DNA of 64,000 bases from Luteibacter aegosomaticola (GCF_023078475.1 NZ_CP095741.1:3596001-3660000), one strand, 5' to 3'. Counted from the stretch's first letter, positions 20,227 through 29,498 are shown. The notes: a model not told the origin generated them from the sequence alone. Numbers and translations are program-made.

Positions 20227-21330
20227 ATGTCCGCCCTGTTTTCCCCGTTTACCCTCAAAGACGTCACGCTCCGCAACCGCATCGCCATCCCGCCGATGTG
20301 CCAGTACCGCGCCGAGGACGGCTACACCAACGATTGGCATCAGGTGCACTACCCGGCCATCGCCCGCGGCGGTGCCGGCTTGGTGATCGTCGAAGCGACG
20401 GGCGTCTCGCCCGATGGCCGGATTACGCCTGCCTGCCTCGGCATCTGGGATGACGCCCACGTCGAAGGCCTCGCTCGCATCGCGGGTTCGATCAAGGCCG
20501 CCGGTGCCGTGCCGGGCATCCAGATCGCCCACGCCGGCCGCAAGGCCAGCGCCCACAAGCCGTGGGAAGGCGACGACCACATCGATGCCACCGACCCGCG
20601 TGCGTGGGAAACCATCGCACCGTCAGCCATCGCCTTCGGCAAGGGTTTGCCGCGCGTGCCGCGCGCCATGACCCTGGACGACATCGCGCGCGTCAAGGCC
20701 GATTTCGTCGCCGCGGCAAAGCGCGCCCGCGCCGCCGGTTTCGAATGGCTGGAGCTGCACTTCGCCCACGGTTACCTCGCGCAGAGCTTCTTCTCCGCGC
20801 ATTCGAACCAGCGCGATGACATCTATGGCGGCAGCGCGGAAAACCGCGGCCGTTTCCTGCTCGAAACGCTTGCCGCCGTGCGCGCCGTATGGCCGGAAAA
20901 CCTGCCGCTCACCGCGCGCTTTGGCGTGCTCGAATACGACGGCCGCGACGAAGAAACCCTCGTCGAATCGATCGACCTGGTCCGCAAGATGCACGCGGAA
21001 GGGCTCGACCTGCTCAACGTCAGCGTCGGCTTCACCATCCCCGAAACGAACATCCCGTGGGGCTCCGCGTTCCTCGGCACCATCGCCGAGCGCGTCCGTC
21101 GCGAAGCCGGGTTGCCGGTCGCCTCGTCGTGGGGCATCGATGATCCGATCGCCGCGAACCGCGTGGTCGCGGAAAACCAGATGGACCTCGTGATGATCGG
21201 CCGCGCGCACCTCTCCGACCCGCATTGGCCGTACAAAGCCGCGATGGCCCTGGACGTGCCGCGCCCCTCGTGGACGCTCCCGCCCTCGTATGCCCACTGG
21301 CTGGAACGCTACGCGCCAATGCGCGCGTAA
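20227..21330 (+). CDS. Old yellow enzyme family NADH:flavin oxidoreductase (YqjM-like)
   Basis: 367-residue FMN ene-reductase, likely reducing activated C=C bonds of enones or similar electrophiles. YqjM-type (class III) features: PPMCQY with Cys25 (the redox-tuning cysteine of YqjM), IQIAHAGRKAS, and LELHFAHGYL supplying the His-x-x-His substrate site. The FMN phosphate site is in the MIGRAHLSDP region. It starts LFSPFTLKDVTLRNRI, standard for the family. It is divergent from and probably controlled by the LysR gene. A 69-base REP pair follows 4 bases after the stop. Confidence 0.95.
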   Translation: MSALFSPFTLKDVTLRNRIAIPPMCQYRAEDGYTNDWHQVHYPAIARGGAGLVIVEATGVSPDGRITPACLGIWDDAHVEGLARIAGSIKAAGAVPGIQIAHAGRKASAHKPWEGDDHIDATDPRAWETIAPSAIAFGKGLPRVPRAMTLDDIARVKADFVAAAKRARAAGFEWLELHFAHGYLAQSFFSAHSNQRDDIYGGSAENRGRFLLETLAAVRAVWPENLPLTARFGVLEYDGRDEETLVESIDLVRKMHAEGLDLLNVSVGFTIPETNIPWGSAFLGTIAERVRREAGLPVASSWGIDDPIAANRVVAENQMDLVMIGRAHLSDPHWPYKAAMALDVPRPSWTLPPSYAHWLERYAPMRA

Positions 21331-21334
21331 GCTC

Positions 21335-21403
21335 CTGTAGGAGCGTGCTTGCACGCGATGGGTCTTGCCGCGAGCACCCATCGCGCGCAAGCGCGCTCCT
21401 ACA
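21335..21403. repeat. Inverted REP pair, family A (copy 1 of a 69-bp repeat)
   Basis: Two inverted family A units, outer ends CTGTAGGAGCG and CGCTCCTACA, with an inner GCACCCATCG. It is identical at 68 of 69 positions to 23522-23590 in the same orientation (the one difference is CTTGCCGCG versus CTTGTCGCG). The two copies bracket the MarR-membrane protein-MFS module. Confidence 0.9.
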
Positions 21404-21417
21404 CAAGCTCGATATAT

Positions 21418-21443
21418 ACAGTTTAGCTGTACAGTTTAGCTGT
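21418..21443. promoter_or_regulatory. Tandem MarR operator candidate
   Basis: ACAGTTTAGCTGT occurs twice in direct, gapless tandem (21418-21430 and 21431-21443). Each copy is itself an interrupted palindrome (ACAG/CTGT), and their junction forms CTGTACAG. It sits 20 bases before the MarR start and next to AT-rich TATATA, so repression by the MarR product is likely (inference). Confidence 0.65.
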
Positions 21444-21463
21444 ATGGATGTTAGGCTTTATCC

Positions 21464-21910
21464 ATGCCTACCTCATCGCCCGAGCCACGCACCGCGGCAC
21501 CGCTCGCCGCCGATCTGCGCCTCTCAATCAGCAAGCTCCTCCGCCGCCTCCGCGAACAGGCCGGCCCCAACGATCTCACCACGGCTCAGAAGTCGGTGTT
21601 GCTCCGCCTCGATCGCGACGGTCCAGCGACCGTGTCGGCGCTGGCGCGGGCGGAGAGCGTGCGGCCGCAATCCATGCGCGTGACAGTCGCCGCGTTGGAG
21701 AAGATGAAGGCGATCCATGGCAAGCCGGACCCCAACGACGGCCGGCAGACGCTGGTGGACCTCACACCGGGCTTCAGGAAAGCACTGAACGCCAATCGCG
21801 CCGCCAAGGAAGACTGGCTATCGCAGGCCATCGCCGCGCAGTTATCCCCCGAGGAACAGCGCGTGCTCGCCGCCGCGGTGCCGCTCCTGCAACGCCTCGC
21901 CGAATTCTGA
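21464..21910 (+). CDS. MarR family transcriptional regulator
   Basis: 148-residue winged-helix regulator. DNA-binding helices: LTTAQKSVLLRLDRDGPATVSALARAE, then the recognition helix VRPQSMRVTVAALEK and a wing around PNDGRQ. It is first of three same-strand genes; the membrane protein and MFS transporter follow. Autorepression through the tandem site just upstream is the simplest reading, with the ligand being something exported by the transporter (inference). Confidence 0.92.
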   Translation: MPTSSPEPRTAAPLAADLRLSISKLLRRLREQAGPNDLTTAQKSVLLRLDRDGPATVSALARAESVRPQSMRVTVAALEKMKAIHGKPDPNDGRQTLVDLTPGFRKALNANRAAKEDWLSQAIAAQLSPEEQRVLAAAVPLLQRLAEF

Positions 21911-21968
21911 CCTCGCCCGCACCTGTCCAGGACGTCATCCACCTGCTCAACTCCCGGAGTGCCTGATC

Positions 21969-22298
21969 GTGAACGTGCTGCCCCTCCTCTCGTATTTCCT
22001 CAGCGGCGCGTTGCTCTGTAACGCCCTGCCCCACTTCATCAGCGGTGTACGCGGCGAGCCGTTCCAGACGCCATTCGCCACGCCACCCGGCGAAGGCCTG
22101 TCGTCGTCGACGGTGAATGTGCTGTGGGGCTTTTTCAATCTGGCCGCCGGCTACGCGCTGGTGTGCCGTGTTGGCCAGTTCGACTGGAAGTCGACCGCCG
22201 ACGTCGCCGCATTCGGACTGGGCGTGCTCGCGCTGGGCCTGTTCGGCGCGCGGCATTTCGGACGGTTTCACGGCGGCCATCTCCCGAAGCAACCGTGA
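21969..22298 (+). CDS. Small integral membrane protein of unknown function
   Basis: 109 residues with about three hydrophobic segments (LLSYFLSGALLCNALPHFI, VNVLWGFFNLAAGYALV, AAFGLGVLALGLFGARHF). No catalytic motif is seen. Its stop overlaps the GTG start of the MFS transporter (GTGA), so the two are translationally coupled and probably work together or form an accessory unit. It begins 58 bases after the MarR stop. Confidence 0.75.
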   Translation: MNVLPLLSYFLSGALLCNALPHFISGVRGEPFQTPFATPPGEGLSSSTVNVLWGFFNLAAGYALVCRVGQFDWKSTADVAAFGLGVLALGLFGARHFGRFHGGHLPKQP

Positions 22299-23527
22299 GC
22301 GCCACCGGCCACGGGGCGTTCCGCTCTCTGAAGAATCCGAACTACCGCACCTGGGCCGCCGGTGCACTCGTGTCGAACATTGGCACATGGATGCAACGCA
22401 CGGCTCAGGACTGGCTCGTGCTCACCCAGCTGACGCATCACAACGCGTCAGCGGTGGGCACGGTGATGTCGCTGCAGTTCGGCCCACAGCTTCTCCTGCT
22501 TCCGTGGTCCGGCTATGCGGCGGACCACTTCAACCAACGCCGGCTGCTGATGGGCACGCAGGCGACGCTAGGGGTGCTCGCACTCGTATTGGGCGCCCTG
22601 ACACTCACGGGCGTCGTGCAGCTCTGGCACGTCTACGTGTTCGCCCTGCTTTCCGGCTGCGCGGCCGCGTTCGATGCACCGGTGAGGCAAACCTTCGTCG
22701 GCGAACTGGTAAGCGATGCGGAACTCCCCAATGCCGTGGCGCTGAACTCGACGTCGTTCAATGCGGCGCGCATGGTGGGCCCCGCCGTGGCTGGCCTCGT
22801 CATCGCCAAGGTCGGCACGGGTTGGGCATTCCTGCTCAACGGCGCCAGCTTCATCGCCGTGCTTGCCTCGCTTTCCCAGCTTCACCCCTCGCGCTTGCAG
22901 GCGCGCGTCCGCGCGGTAAAGACGAAGGGCAGCCTCACCGAAGGCCTCCGCTACGTCATGAAGCGCCCCGACCTCATGGCGATCCTGGGCATCCTGTTCC
23001 TCATCGGTACGTTCGGCCTCAACTTCCCGATCTTTATCTCCACCATGGCCGTGGGCGCCTTCCATCAGGACGCAAGGGGCTTCGGCCTGCTTTCCTCGAT
23101 CATGGCGGTCGGTACCGTGGCCGGCGCGCTGCTGGCCGCGCATCGCGCGAAGCCGCGGTTTGAAGCGCTGATGTACGGCGCGGGCGTGTTCGGACTCGGC
23201 TGCACGCTTGCTGCGCTCGCACCGAACTATGCGTTCTTCGGTGCGGCGCTGGTCGTGATCGGCATCTCCGCACTGACCCTCACCAACACGACGAACAGCC
23301 TCATGCAGTTGTCAACGGCGCCTGCCATGCGCGGCCGTGTCATGGCCCTTCGTGTCGGTATCGCGCTTGGTTGTACGCCGCTAGGCGCGCCCCTGGTCGG
23401 GTGGATCGCCGACCATGTGGGGCCACGCTGGGCGCTGGGGGTAGGTGCGGCATCGGGTATCGCCGCGGCGGCCCTGGCGTTGTACGCCATCCGCCGCGGC
23501 CACCACGTTGCAAAGGACCTTCTGTAG
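22295..23527 (+). CDS. MFS efflux transporter
   Basis: 410-residue, 12-segment permease of the major facilitator superfamily, EntS/DHA3-like. The start is GTG at 22295 overlapping the previous stop. The sequence opens SATGHGAFRSLKNPNYRTW, typical of this subfamily, and contains DHFNQRRLL in the cytoplasmic loop after TM2 (motif A region). Substrate is unknown; the adjacent MarR regulator suggests drug or toxic-metabolite export. Odd: the TAG stop (23525-23527) is the GTAG of a REP repeat. Confidence 0.9.
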   Translation: MSATGHGAFRSLKNPNYRTWAAGALVSNIGTWMQRTAQDWLVLTQLTHHNASAVGTVMSLQFGPQLLLLPWSGYAADHFNQRRLLMGTQATLGVLALVLGALTLTGVVQLWHVYVFALLSGCAAAFDAPVRQTFVGELVSDAELPNAVALNSTSFNAARMVGPAVAGLVIAKVGTGWAFLLNGASFIAVLASLSQLHPSRLQARVRAVKTKGSLTEGLRYVMKRPDLMAILGILFLIGTFGLNFPIFISTMAVGAFHQDARGFGLLSSIMAVGTVAGALLAAHRAKPRFEALMYGAGVFGLGCTLAALAPNYAFFGAALVVIGISALTLTNTTNSLMQLSTAPAMRGRVMALRVGIALGCTPLGAPLVGWIADHVGPRWALGVGAASGIAAAALALYAIRRGHHVAKDLL

Positions 23528-23590
23528 GAGCGTGCTTGCACGCGATGGGTCTTGTCGCGAGCACCCATCGCGCGCAAGCGCGCTCCTACA
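23522..23590. repeat. Inverted REP pair, family A (copy 2), supplying the MFS stop codon
   Basis: Same 69-base unit as 21335-21403, same orientation, one mismatch. Its first bases CTGTAG read as Leu-stop at the end of the MFS gene, so the last sense codon and the stop both lie in repeat sequence. The other end stops 4 bases before the stop of the convergent hydrolase gene. Confidence 0.9.
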
Positions 23591-23594
23591 AGAG

Positions 23595-25553
23595 TCAGGC
23601 CTTGCGGCCGAGCGGCAGGTCGATCGTGGTGCCACCAGTGCCGGTGATGATCTTCTGGGTGGCGGGGATGTAATCCGACGGCTGGGCCAGGAAGATGTTC
23701 GGCACGAACTTCTGCGGGTTGCGGTCGTACAGCGGGAACCACGACGACTGGATCTGGACCATGATGCGATGGCCCGGCAGGAAGACGTGGTTGGCGTTGG
23801 GCAGCGCGAAGTCATAAGGCAACGCGGTGTTTGCAGCGATCGGCTTCGCGGTTTCGAAACCTTCGCGGTAACGGCCGCGGAAGATATCCATCGACACGCC
23901 GAGTTCGTAACCACCCATCTCCGGCTGGTTCGGCACCTGGTCCGGATACACGTCGATCACCTTGACGACCCAATCCGCATCGGTACCCGTGGTGCTCGCC
24001 ATCAGGTGGACGCGAGGCGCGCCGCTGATCTGCACCGCTTCGGTCAGCACAGGCGAAGTAAAGGTGGCCACGTCCGGACGCGAGGCAGCTTCACGCTGGT
24101 CGGTGGTCAGCCAGTGCTGCCAGCCCACGCCAGCCATCGGCCCCACCGGCCGCGGGCGGTAAGGCACCGGATGCGCGGGATCGGAGACGTACTCGACCGA
24201 ACCAGCGGTGTCCTGCCCCTGCGTTGCGCTGCCTGCGATACGCAGGGAGTGATCGGCTTCGGGCACCAGCGTGGCGTCGCCACCAGCGGCTACCGGCCAC
24301 GCCGGCGCGGTTTCCCAACGGTTCTCACCGGTGACGTACGCATTGACCGGCGCCGTCACGGCCGGCGCGTCCTTCAGGTAATGCGCGAGGAACGGGCGAA
24401 GGATGTTCTGGCGGAAGTACAGCGAGGTGTCGCTACCGAAACGCACGGCACCCAGCGAGCTGCCATCACGCACTTCCTGGCCATGGAACCACGGGCCCGC
24501 GACGAGGAACAGTTTGTGTGCATCATCGTGCGGTGCCATCGCCTTGTACACCGCGAAAGCACCGTAGATGTCTTCCTGGTCCCAAAGGCTGGCGACCAGC
24601 ATGGTCGGCACGCTTACCGGCTCACGCCCGAGGATTTTGTCCACGGCCTGCTCCGACCAGAAGCTGTCGTAGGCCGGATGCGCCACGACCTTATTCCAGA
24701 AGCCCAACTGCTCCATGCCGTACTGCTTCGCGATTGCGCCAGCCGAAACACCTTCCAGGAAGAACTGGTAGTCGTCCGCATAATTGGACCACCACTTGTA
24801 GTGATTCTTGCGCGAGGCGGTCTGCTCGTAGATGTATTCGAGATTCTGCTGGCGGAAGGCGCCGTTGTGGAACCAGTCGTCGCCCATCCAGCCATCGACC
24901 ATCGGGTTCATCGGCACTGCGGCTTTCAACGCCGGGTGCGGGTGAATGATAGCCATCAAGGGCTCGAAGCCATCGTAGGAAATACCCAGGATCGCGACGC
25001 GCTTGTTGCTCTCCGGCACATGCTTCACCAGCCAGTCGATGGTGTCGTACGCATCGGTGGAATCATCGACCGGCGTGGCGTTCAACGGGCCATGCAGCGG
25101 GCGGTTCATGACGTAATCGCCTTCCGAACCGTATTTGCCGCGCACGTCCTGCACGACGCGGATATAGCCATCCTGCACGAGCACGTCGCTGGCATCGTCG
25201 TCATGGCTCACCGCCATGGCGAGGTGGCCACTCTCGATCGCGCTGGTCATCTCCGTCGCATCGTAGGGCGTACGGGTGAACAGGATGCCGGCGTTCTTCG
25301 CGCCCTTGGGTACCAGGATCACGGTGTGTAGCTTCACCCCGTCGCGCATGGGGATCATCACGTCGCGCGTCTCGTAATCGAACGCGTCGTGCACGGGCTT
25401 GAAGGTCGCCGGTGTCTCGCTCGGCAATTCCTTGTACCCGCCTTTGCCGGGCGAGGTATCGGCAGCGATGGCCGGGGCCGATACGGCAAGCGCGAGAGCC
25501 AGCGCGAGGGGGCGGATCGAGAGCAGGCGGGAAGCGATCAAGGGAAGCCTCAT
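23595..25553 (-). CDS. Secreted CocE/NonD-family alpha/beta hydrolase (alpha-amino acid ester hydrolase-like)
   Basis: 652-residue exported hydrolase of the X-Pro dipeptidyl-peptidase (S15/CocE) family. Signal peptide ends in ...VSAPAIAA (about residue 31). The nucleophile is Ser192 in GISYDG, family form GxSYxG, followed by a C-terminal beta-sandwich domain. The nearest well-studied relatives are glutaryl acylases and alpha-amino acid ester hydrolases from Xanthomonas; substrate here is unproven. The ATG at 25553 overlaps the stop of the zinc GTPase gene (ATGA), so both are co-translated and may share its Zur-type control. Confidence 0.9.
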   Translation of the reverse strand: MRLPLIASRLLSIRPLALALALAVSAPAIAADTSPGKGGYKELPSETPATFKPVHDAFDYETRDVMIPMRDGVKLHTVILVPKGAKNAGILFTRTPYDATEMTSAIESGHLAMAVSHDDDASDVLVQDGYIRVVQDVRGKYGSEGDYVMNRPLHGPLNATPVDDSTDAYDTIDWLVKHVPESNKRVAILGISYDGFEPLMAIIHPHPALKAAVPMNPMVDGWMGDDWFHNGAFRQQNLEYIYEQTASRKNHYKWWSNYADDYQFFLEGVSAGAIAKQYGMEQLGFWNKVVAHPAYDSFWSEQAVDKILGREPVSVPTMLVASLWDQEDIYGAFAVYKAMAPHDDAHKLFLVAGPWFHGQEVRDGSSLGAVRFGSDTSLYFRQNILRPFLAHYLKDAPAVTAPVNAYVTGENRWETAPAWPVAAGGDATLVPEADHSLRIAGSATQGQDTAGSVEYVSDPAHPVPYRPRPVGPMAGVGWQHWLTTDQREAASRPDVATFTSPVLTEAVQISGAPRVHLMASTTGTDADWVVKVIDVYPDQVPNQPEMGGYELGVSMDIFRGRYREGFETAKPIAANTALPYDFALPNANHVFLPGHRIMVQIQSSWFPLYDRNPQKFVPNIFLAQPSDYIPATQKIITGTGGTTIDLPLGRKA

Positions 25554-26833
25554 GACAGTGACGGGCGTGACCACGCCGGGAAAAGATCGGGCAACAGCTG
25601 CCACGCTACCGGACCGCGGACCATTTCGTCATCCGTCAGCAGGCAGGTGTCCAGGGCAGCGCGGATTGTGGTTTCGGGCAGGTCGACACCGATCATCACC
25701 AGTTCCTGGCGGCGATCGCCATAGCGGGGATGCCAGAGGTCGCGCAGCGCCCGACGCTGCTCGGCATCGGGAATCTCATGGTCGCCCGGCGGCGCAACGC
25801 GCAAATCCTCGATGGCAAACGGGCGCTTAAGGCCCGCACGGACGCGTTCGCGGCTGGCCCACCAATGGCCGGCCGCCGTGATATCCGTGGCACCGCCCGC
25901 GACGGCCAGGTTGCCAACCCAATCCATGCGACTGGCGAGCCAGAAGTAGCCCTTGGCACGAAGGACGCCCGGCACCCCCGCCTCGAACAGCGCATGCAGA
26001 CGCGCCGGGTGGAACGGTCGTGCGGCCCGGTAAACAAAACTCGTGATGCCGTACGCCTCGGTCTCCGGCGTATGCGCGCCCATCAACTCTTTCACCCAGC
26101 CAGGTGCGAGCTGGGCCTTCTCGTAATCGAACAGGCCCGTGTTCAGGACAAGGCCAAGGGGAACCTCGCCGAACGCGGCATCCACCAGCTGGGCATCGCG
26201 ATTCAAGGCACGCAGAACGCGGTGTACCTGCTCGCGCTCGACGTCATTCAACTGATCGCACTTGTTGATGACGATGACATCGGCGAATTCGACCTGCTCG
26301 GTCAGCAGGTTCACCAGTGCGCGGCCATCGTCCTCGCCGTTGCTTTCCCCGCGGCTGGCCAACGAATCCGTCGAACAGAAATCGGCGAGGAAGCTGCGCC
26401 CGTCGACCACGGTGACCATGGTGTCGAGCCGCGCCACATCGGAAAGCGAGAAACCATCCTCATCACGGACGTGAAAGGTAGCGGCCACCGGCAGCGGCTC
26501 GCCGATGCCGGTGGATTCGATCAGGAGGTAGTCGAAGCGCCCTTCATCCGCCAGGCGCCGCACTTCGTGCATCAGATCGTCACGCAGGGTGCAGCAGATA
26601 CAGCCGTTTGAGAACTCGACCAGCTTTTCTTCAGTACGGCTGAGGCCGGCGCCGCCATCACGAATGATCGCGGCATCGATGTTCACCTCGCTCATGTCAT
26701 TCACGATGACAGCCACGCGGCGCCCTTCCCGGTTGTGCAGCACGTGGTTGAGCAAGGTCGTCTTCCCGGCACCGAGGAACCCGGAGAGGACCGTAACGGG
26801 CAGGGGTTCCCGCAATCTTTCATTCGTTGGCAT
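25550..26833 (-). CDS. COG0523 zinc GTPase / metallochaperone (CobW-like)
   Basis: 427-residue G3E P-loop GTPase that delivers zinc to target enzymes under zinc shortage. Walker [10 protein letters not shown] (18-26), CICC metal motif (Cys78, Cys80, Cys81 in NGCICC), ESTGIGEP and NKCDQ for nucleotide binding, plus a CobW C-terminal domain. The ATG at 26833 is preferred because CAGGA lies 9 bases upstream; the ATG at 26842 sits too close to it. A Zur-box-like site lies about 100 bases upstream. It overlaps the secreted hydrolase gene, which could be a zinc-responsive partner (inference). Confidence 0.92.
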   Translation of the reverse strand: MPTNERLREPLPVTVLSGFLGAGKTTLLNHVLHNREGRRVAVIVNDMSEVNIDAAIIRDGGAGLSRTEEKLVEFSNGCICCTLRDDLMHEVRRLADEGRFDYLLIESTGIGEPLPVAATFHVRDEDGFSLSDVARLDTMVTVVDGRSFLADFCSTDSLASRGESNGEDDGRALVNLLTEQVEFADVIVINKCDQLNDVEREQVHRVLRALNRDAQLVDAAFGEVPLGLVLNTGLFDYEKAQLAPGWVKELMGAHTPETEAYGITSFVYRAARPFHPARLHALFEAGVPGVLRAKGYFWLASRMDWVGNLAVAGGATDITAAGHWWASRERVRAGLKRPFAIEDLRVAPPGDHEIPDAEQRRALRDLWHPRYGDRRQELVMIGVDLPETTIRAALDTCLLTDDEMVRGPVAWQLLPDLFPAWSRPSLS

Positions 26834-26936
26834 GGGTTTCATTCCTGAGCCGGCGCGCTGTAACCGTCGAGCGGGTCGAAGCGAATAGATAGGCAGACAA
26901 CCCACTTTGAGCCATCGACCTGTTAGATTCATCAAT

Positions 26937-26951
26937 TGTTATAACATAACA
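26937..26951. promoter_or_regulatory. Zur-box-like operator
   Basis: TGTTATAACATAACA is a 7-1-7 inverted repeat with one mismatch (TGTTATA A CATAACA), close to the proteobacterial Zur core (TGTTATA N TATAACA). It lies in the divergent gap between the COG0523 GTPase and the DsbG-like gene, and COG0523 genes are frequent Zur targets. Confidence 0.7.
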
Positions 26952-27039
26952 TTTGACGACGGGTCTGGGCTGAAAGTCATAGACCCCGCCATACTGGGCG
27001 TTGGCGCTCACCTCGCGCGACGAAGAAGAAAGGAAAGGC

Positions 27040-27864
27040 ATGACCGCACCACGCTACGTAGCTCGCGCAGCATTTGCTGCGATCACATTGATCGCGACCG
27101 CCTGCAGCCAGGCCGAGAGCCCGGCCACCTCCCAGGCGCAAGCGCCCGCCAAGAAGCAGCCGGCACCAAGCCAGGACCAGCCCAAGGTGCTCGAGGCGCT
27201 CCGCGCCCAGGGCCTGGACCACATCAAGGAATTCCCTGCCGGCAACGGCCTGCGGGCCTTCGCGGGCGCCGTCGGCGACCAGCCGATGGCGATCTACGTG
27301 ACCCCGGATGGCAACGCCATCATCGGCACGCGCGTGGACGTGACCGGCAAGCGCATTGACGACAGCACGATCACCGACCTGGTCATGAAGCCGCTGGGCG
27401 ACAGCTTCATGGAGACGCTGTCGAAGGCGAAGTGGATCCGCGATGGCAAGGCCGACGCACCGCGCATCGTCTACGCCTTCTCCGATCCCAACTGCCCTTA
27501 TTGCCATGCGTTCTGGAAGGCGGCCCGGCCGTGGGTCGACGCCGGCAAGGTGCAGGTTCGCTACCTGCTCGTCGGCGTGATCCGCGAAGACAGTCCGAAC
27601 AAGGCGGCCGCGATCATTGGCGCCGCCGATCCTGACGCGGCTCTGGTCAAGAACGAGACCACCTACGAGAAGGGCGGCGTAACCGCGCTGAAGACCATCC
27701 CTGAAGCTATCCAGAGCCAGCTCGACGACAACCAGATGCTGATGCTGAAGATGGGCTTCGAGGGTACGCCCGGCATCCTCATGAAGGGTGACGACGGCAA
27801 GCTGGTGAAGCTAAGCGGCCTGCCCCGCGACGGCAGCCTCGAGAAGTTCTTCGGCCCGCTCTAA
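27040..27864 (+). CDS. DsbG/DsbC-like periplasmic thiol:disulfide protein, possible lipoprotein
   Basis: 274 residues. N-terminal signal with LIATAC (Cys22), an acceptable though not ideal lipobox, then a Pro/Gln/Ala linker, a cystatin-like dimerisation region (LRAFAGAVGDQPMAIYVTPDG) and a thioredoxin fold with CPYC (Cys152-Cys155) in DPNCPYCHAF. The later cis-proline loop is in GTPGIL. Family role: disulfide isomerase or reductase for envelope proteins. RBS AGGAAAGG precedes ATG 27040. It is divergent from the zinc GTPase and shares the Zur-like region. Confidence 0.88.
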   Translation: MTAPRYVARAAFAAITLIATACSQAESPATSQAQAPAKKQPAPSQDQPKVLEALRAQGLDHIKEFPAGNGLRAFAGAVGDQPMAIYVTPDGNAIIGTRVDVTGKRIDDSTITDLVMKPLGDSFMETLSKAKWIRDGKADAPRIVYAFSDPNCPYCHAFWKAARPWVDAGKVQVRYLLVGVIREDSPNKAAAIIGAADPDAALVKNETTYEKGGVTALKTIPEAIQSQLDDNQMLMLKMGFEGTPGILMKGDDGKLVKLSGLPRDGSLEKFFGPL

Positions 27865-27881
27865 CGCCATCAGGCCGGCTG

Positions 27882-27951
27882 TTGTAGGAGCGAGCTTGCT
27901 CGCGATGGGTGTTACGGCAAGCACCCATCGCGCGCAAGCTCGCTCCTACAA
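27882..27951. repeat. Inverted REP pair, family A
   Basis: About 70 bases between the DsbG-like stop and the convergent aldo-keto reductase stop. Outer ends TTGTAGGAG/CTCCTACAA. Here the variable core is GAGCTTGCTC on the left and GCGCAAGCTC on the right, a compensated change that keeps the hairpins intact. Confidence 0.88.
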
Positions 27952-27964
27952 CTGCGTTTTTAGC

Positions 27965-29020
27965 CTAGATGGCGGGTGTGACCGGCAGGTCGATAAGTTC
28001 TGGCCGGCCGCCGAGCATGCGTGGAAGCGTGCTTGCGTTGACGTCGAACGGTGCGCCCGGCTCGGACTGGCTCACTTCATCGAGTCGCGCGATGAGTTCT
28101 TCCGGCAGGATGACATCGAGGGCCGCGAGGTTGTTCTCCAGTTGTTCCACGGTGCGCGGGCCGATGATGGGCAGCACCGATGTCGTTGACCTGCGCGCAC
28201 GCGCAAGGATCCACGCAAGCGACACCTCGGCTGCGGTGACGCCCAATTCGCCCGCCGCTTCGATGACGGCATCCACCACCGCGCTGTCGCGTTGGGATTT
28301 TTCCGTGCGGATGACGCGGCCCAACCCCTGCAAGCGCCCCTGCTCGCCCGCCCGGTATTTTCCCGTGAGGAGGCCGCCCGCGAGCGGCGACCACAGCAAG
28401 GCTGCAAGCCCCAGGGCTTCTGCCATGGGCATCAGTTCCCTGTCACCGCCGCGCTCCACGAGGCTGTATTCGAACTGGACCGCCGCCAGTGGCGCCCAGC
28501 CGCGGAGGTCAGCGAGCAACGCCGCGCGCGATATGCGCCACGCCGGGAAATTCGAGACGCCGACGTAGAGCACCTTGCCCGCTCGCACAAGGTCGTCGAG
28601 TCCGCGGAGAATCTCTTCGAATGGGGTGACGTTATCGCTGTGGTGTACCCAGTACAGATCCAGGCGGTCGGTCTTCAGGCGGCGTAGCGATTGCTCGACC
28701 GAATACACCATGTTCTTCCGGCTATTCCCGGTGAAGGCCAGGGACGCCTCCTTCGCCGCGCCTCCACTGTATTTGGAGGCAAGAACAATCTCGTCGCGAA
28801 TCGGGGCGATGAGATCGCCGAGCACGGATTCGGACTGACCGAACTGATAGCCATCGGCGGTATCCAGGAAGTTGCCGCCCGCGGCCAGGTATCGGTCGAG
28901 GACGCGCCGTGCGTCGGCCGGCTCCGATCCATAACCCCATTGGTTGCCGAACAGCGCGACTCCGAACGCGATTTCTGAAACGCGCAATCCGGTGTGGCGT
29001 CCAAGTAGCTTGTAGCGCAT
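27965..29020 (-). CDS. Aldo/keto reductase
   Basis: 351-residue NADPH-dependent TIM-barrel reductase. It starts MRYKLLGRHTGLRVSEIAFG and shows FLDTADGYQFGQSE (catalytic Asp and Tyr), LYWVHHSDN (catalytic His) and IIGPRTVEQLENN (coenzyme binding), the AKR signature order. Substrate cannot be told. It lies 34 bases downstream of a MarR regulator on the same strand, so MarR-AKR form an operon, and REP repeats follow its stop. Confidence 0.94.
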   Translation of the reverse strand: MRYKLLGRHTGLRVSEIAFGVALFGNQWGYGSEPADARRVLDRYLAAGGNFLDTADGYQFGQSESVLGDLIAPIRDEIVLASKYSGGAAKEASLAFTGNSRKNMVYSVEQSLRRLKTDRLDLYWVHHSDNVTPFEEILRGLDDLVRAGKVLYVGVSNFPAWRISRAALLADLRGWAPLAAVQFEYSLVERGGDRELMPMAEALGLAALLWSPLAGGLLTGKYRAGEQGRLQGLGRVIRTEKSQRDSAVVDAVIEAAGELGVTAAEVSLAWILARARRSTTSVLPIIGPRTVEQLENNLAALDVILPEELIARLDEVSQSEPGAPFDVNASTLPRMLGGRPELIDLPVTPAI

Positions 29021-29054
29021 GGGTTTCTCCCCGCGTTAACGATGGTGGTGCCCG

Positions 29055-29498
29055 TCAGGCATCCGCGTTGGCGATCGACAGGAGTTGCGATCGCAAGAGG
29101 GCCGCTTCCGACGCACCGAATGCGCGTTCGAAGGTTTTTTGGGCCTGGAGCCAGTACACCTTCGTTTCCGCGAGCTTTGCCTGCCCCGCAGGGGTCAGGG
29201 CCACCAGCTTGCTACGCCTGTCGATATCGGAAGGGCGAACGGCGACGTAACCGTCGCGCTCAAGGGGCCGCAGATTCCGCGCGATGGTCGTTCGATCCAT
29301 CACCAGCGACTCGGCCAGTTCCCAGAGGGTAGGCGCCTCGGCACCCCAACGGGAGATTTCAGCAAGGAGGGTGTGCTGGCTCGAGCCAAGGCCGGTGGGC
29401 GCGAGCGCCTCGTCGTAGAGCCGGGAGACCCGCCGCGATGCCTTGCGCAGTGCACCGCAGTTGCAGGAAGAAGGATCGCGCTGGCGGCTAGCTGGCAT
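29055..29498 (-). CDS. MarR family transcriptional regulator with CNCG motif
   Basis: 147-residue winged-helix regulator. The ATG at 29498 is chosen because GGAG sits 7 bases upstream; an in-frame ATG at 29531 lacks this. Near the N-terminus is SSCNCGALRKASRR, with two cysteines that could sense oxidants or electrophiles (inference). The recognition helix is in LVMDRTTIARNLRPLERDGYV. It precedes the aldo-keto reductase gene, its likely target, and has a palindrome with a repeated half-site upstream. Confidence 0.92.
   Translation of the reverse strand: MPASRQRDPSSCNCGALRKASRRVSRLYDEALAPTGLGSSQHTLLAEISRWGAEAPTLWELAESLVMDRTTIARNLRPLERDGYVAVRPSDIDRRSKLVALTPAGQAKLAETKVYWLQAQKTFERAFGASEAALLRSQLLSIANADA

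Noticed and set aside
23445..25331. Long plus-strand frame opposite the CocE-like hydrolase
   Set aside because: It runs through a REP pair and is an antisense shadow; the minus-strand gene has a signal peptide and a catalytic serine motif.
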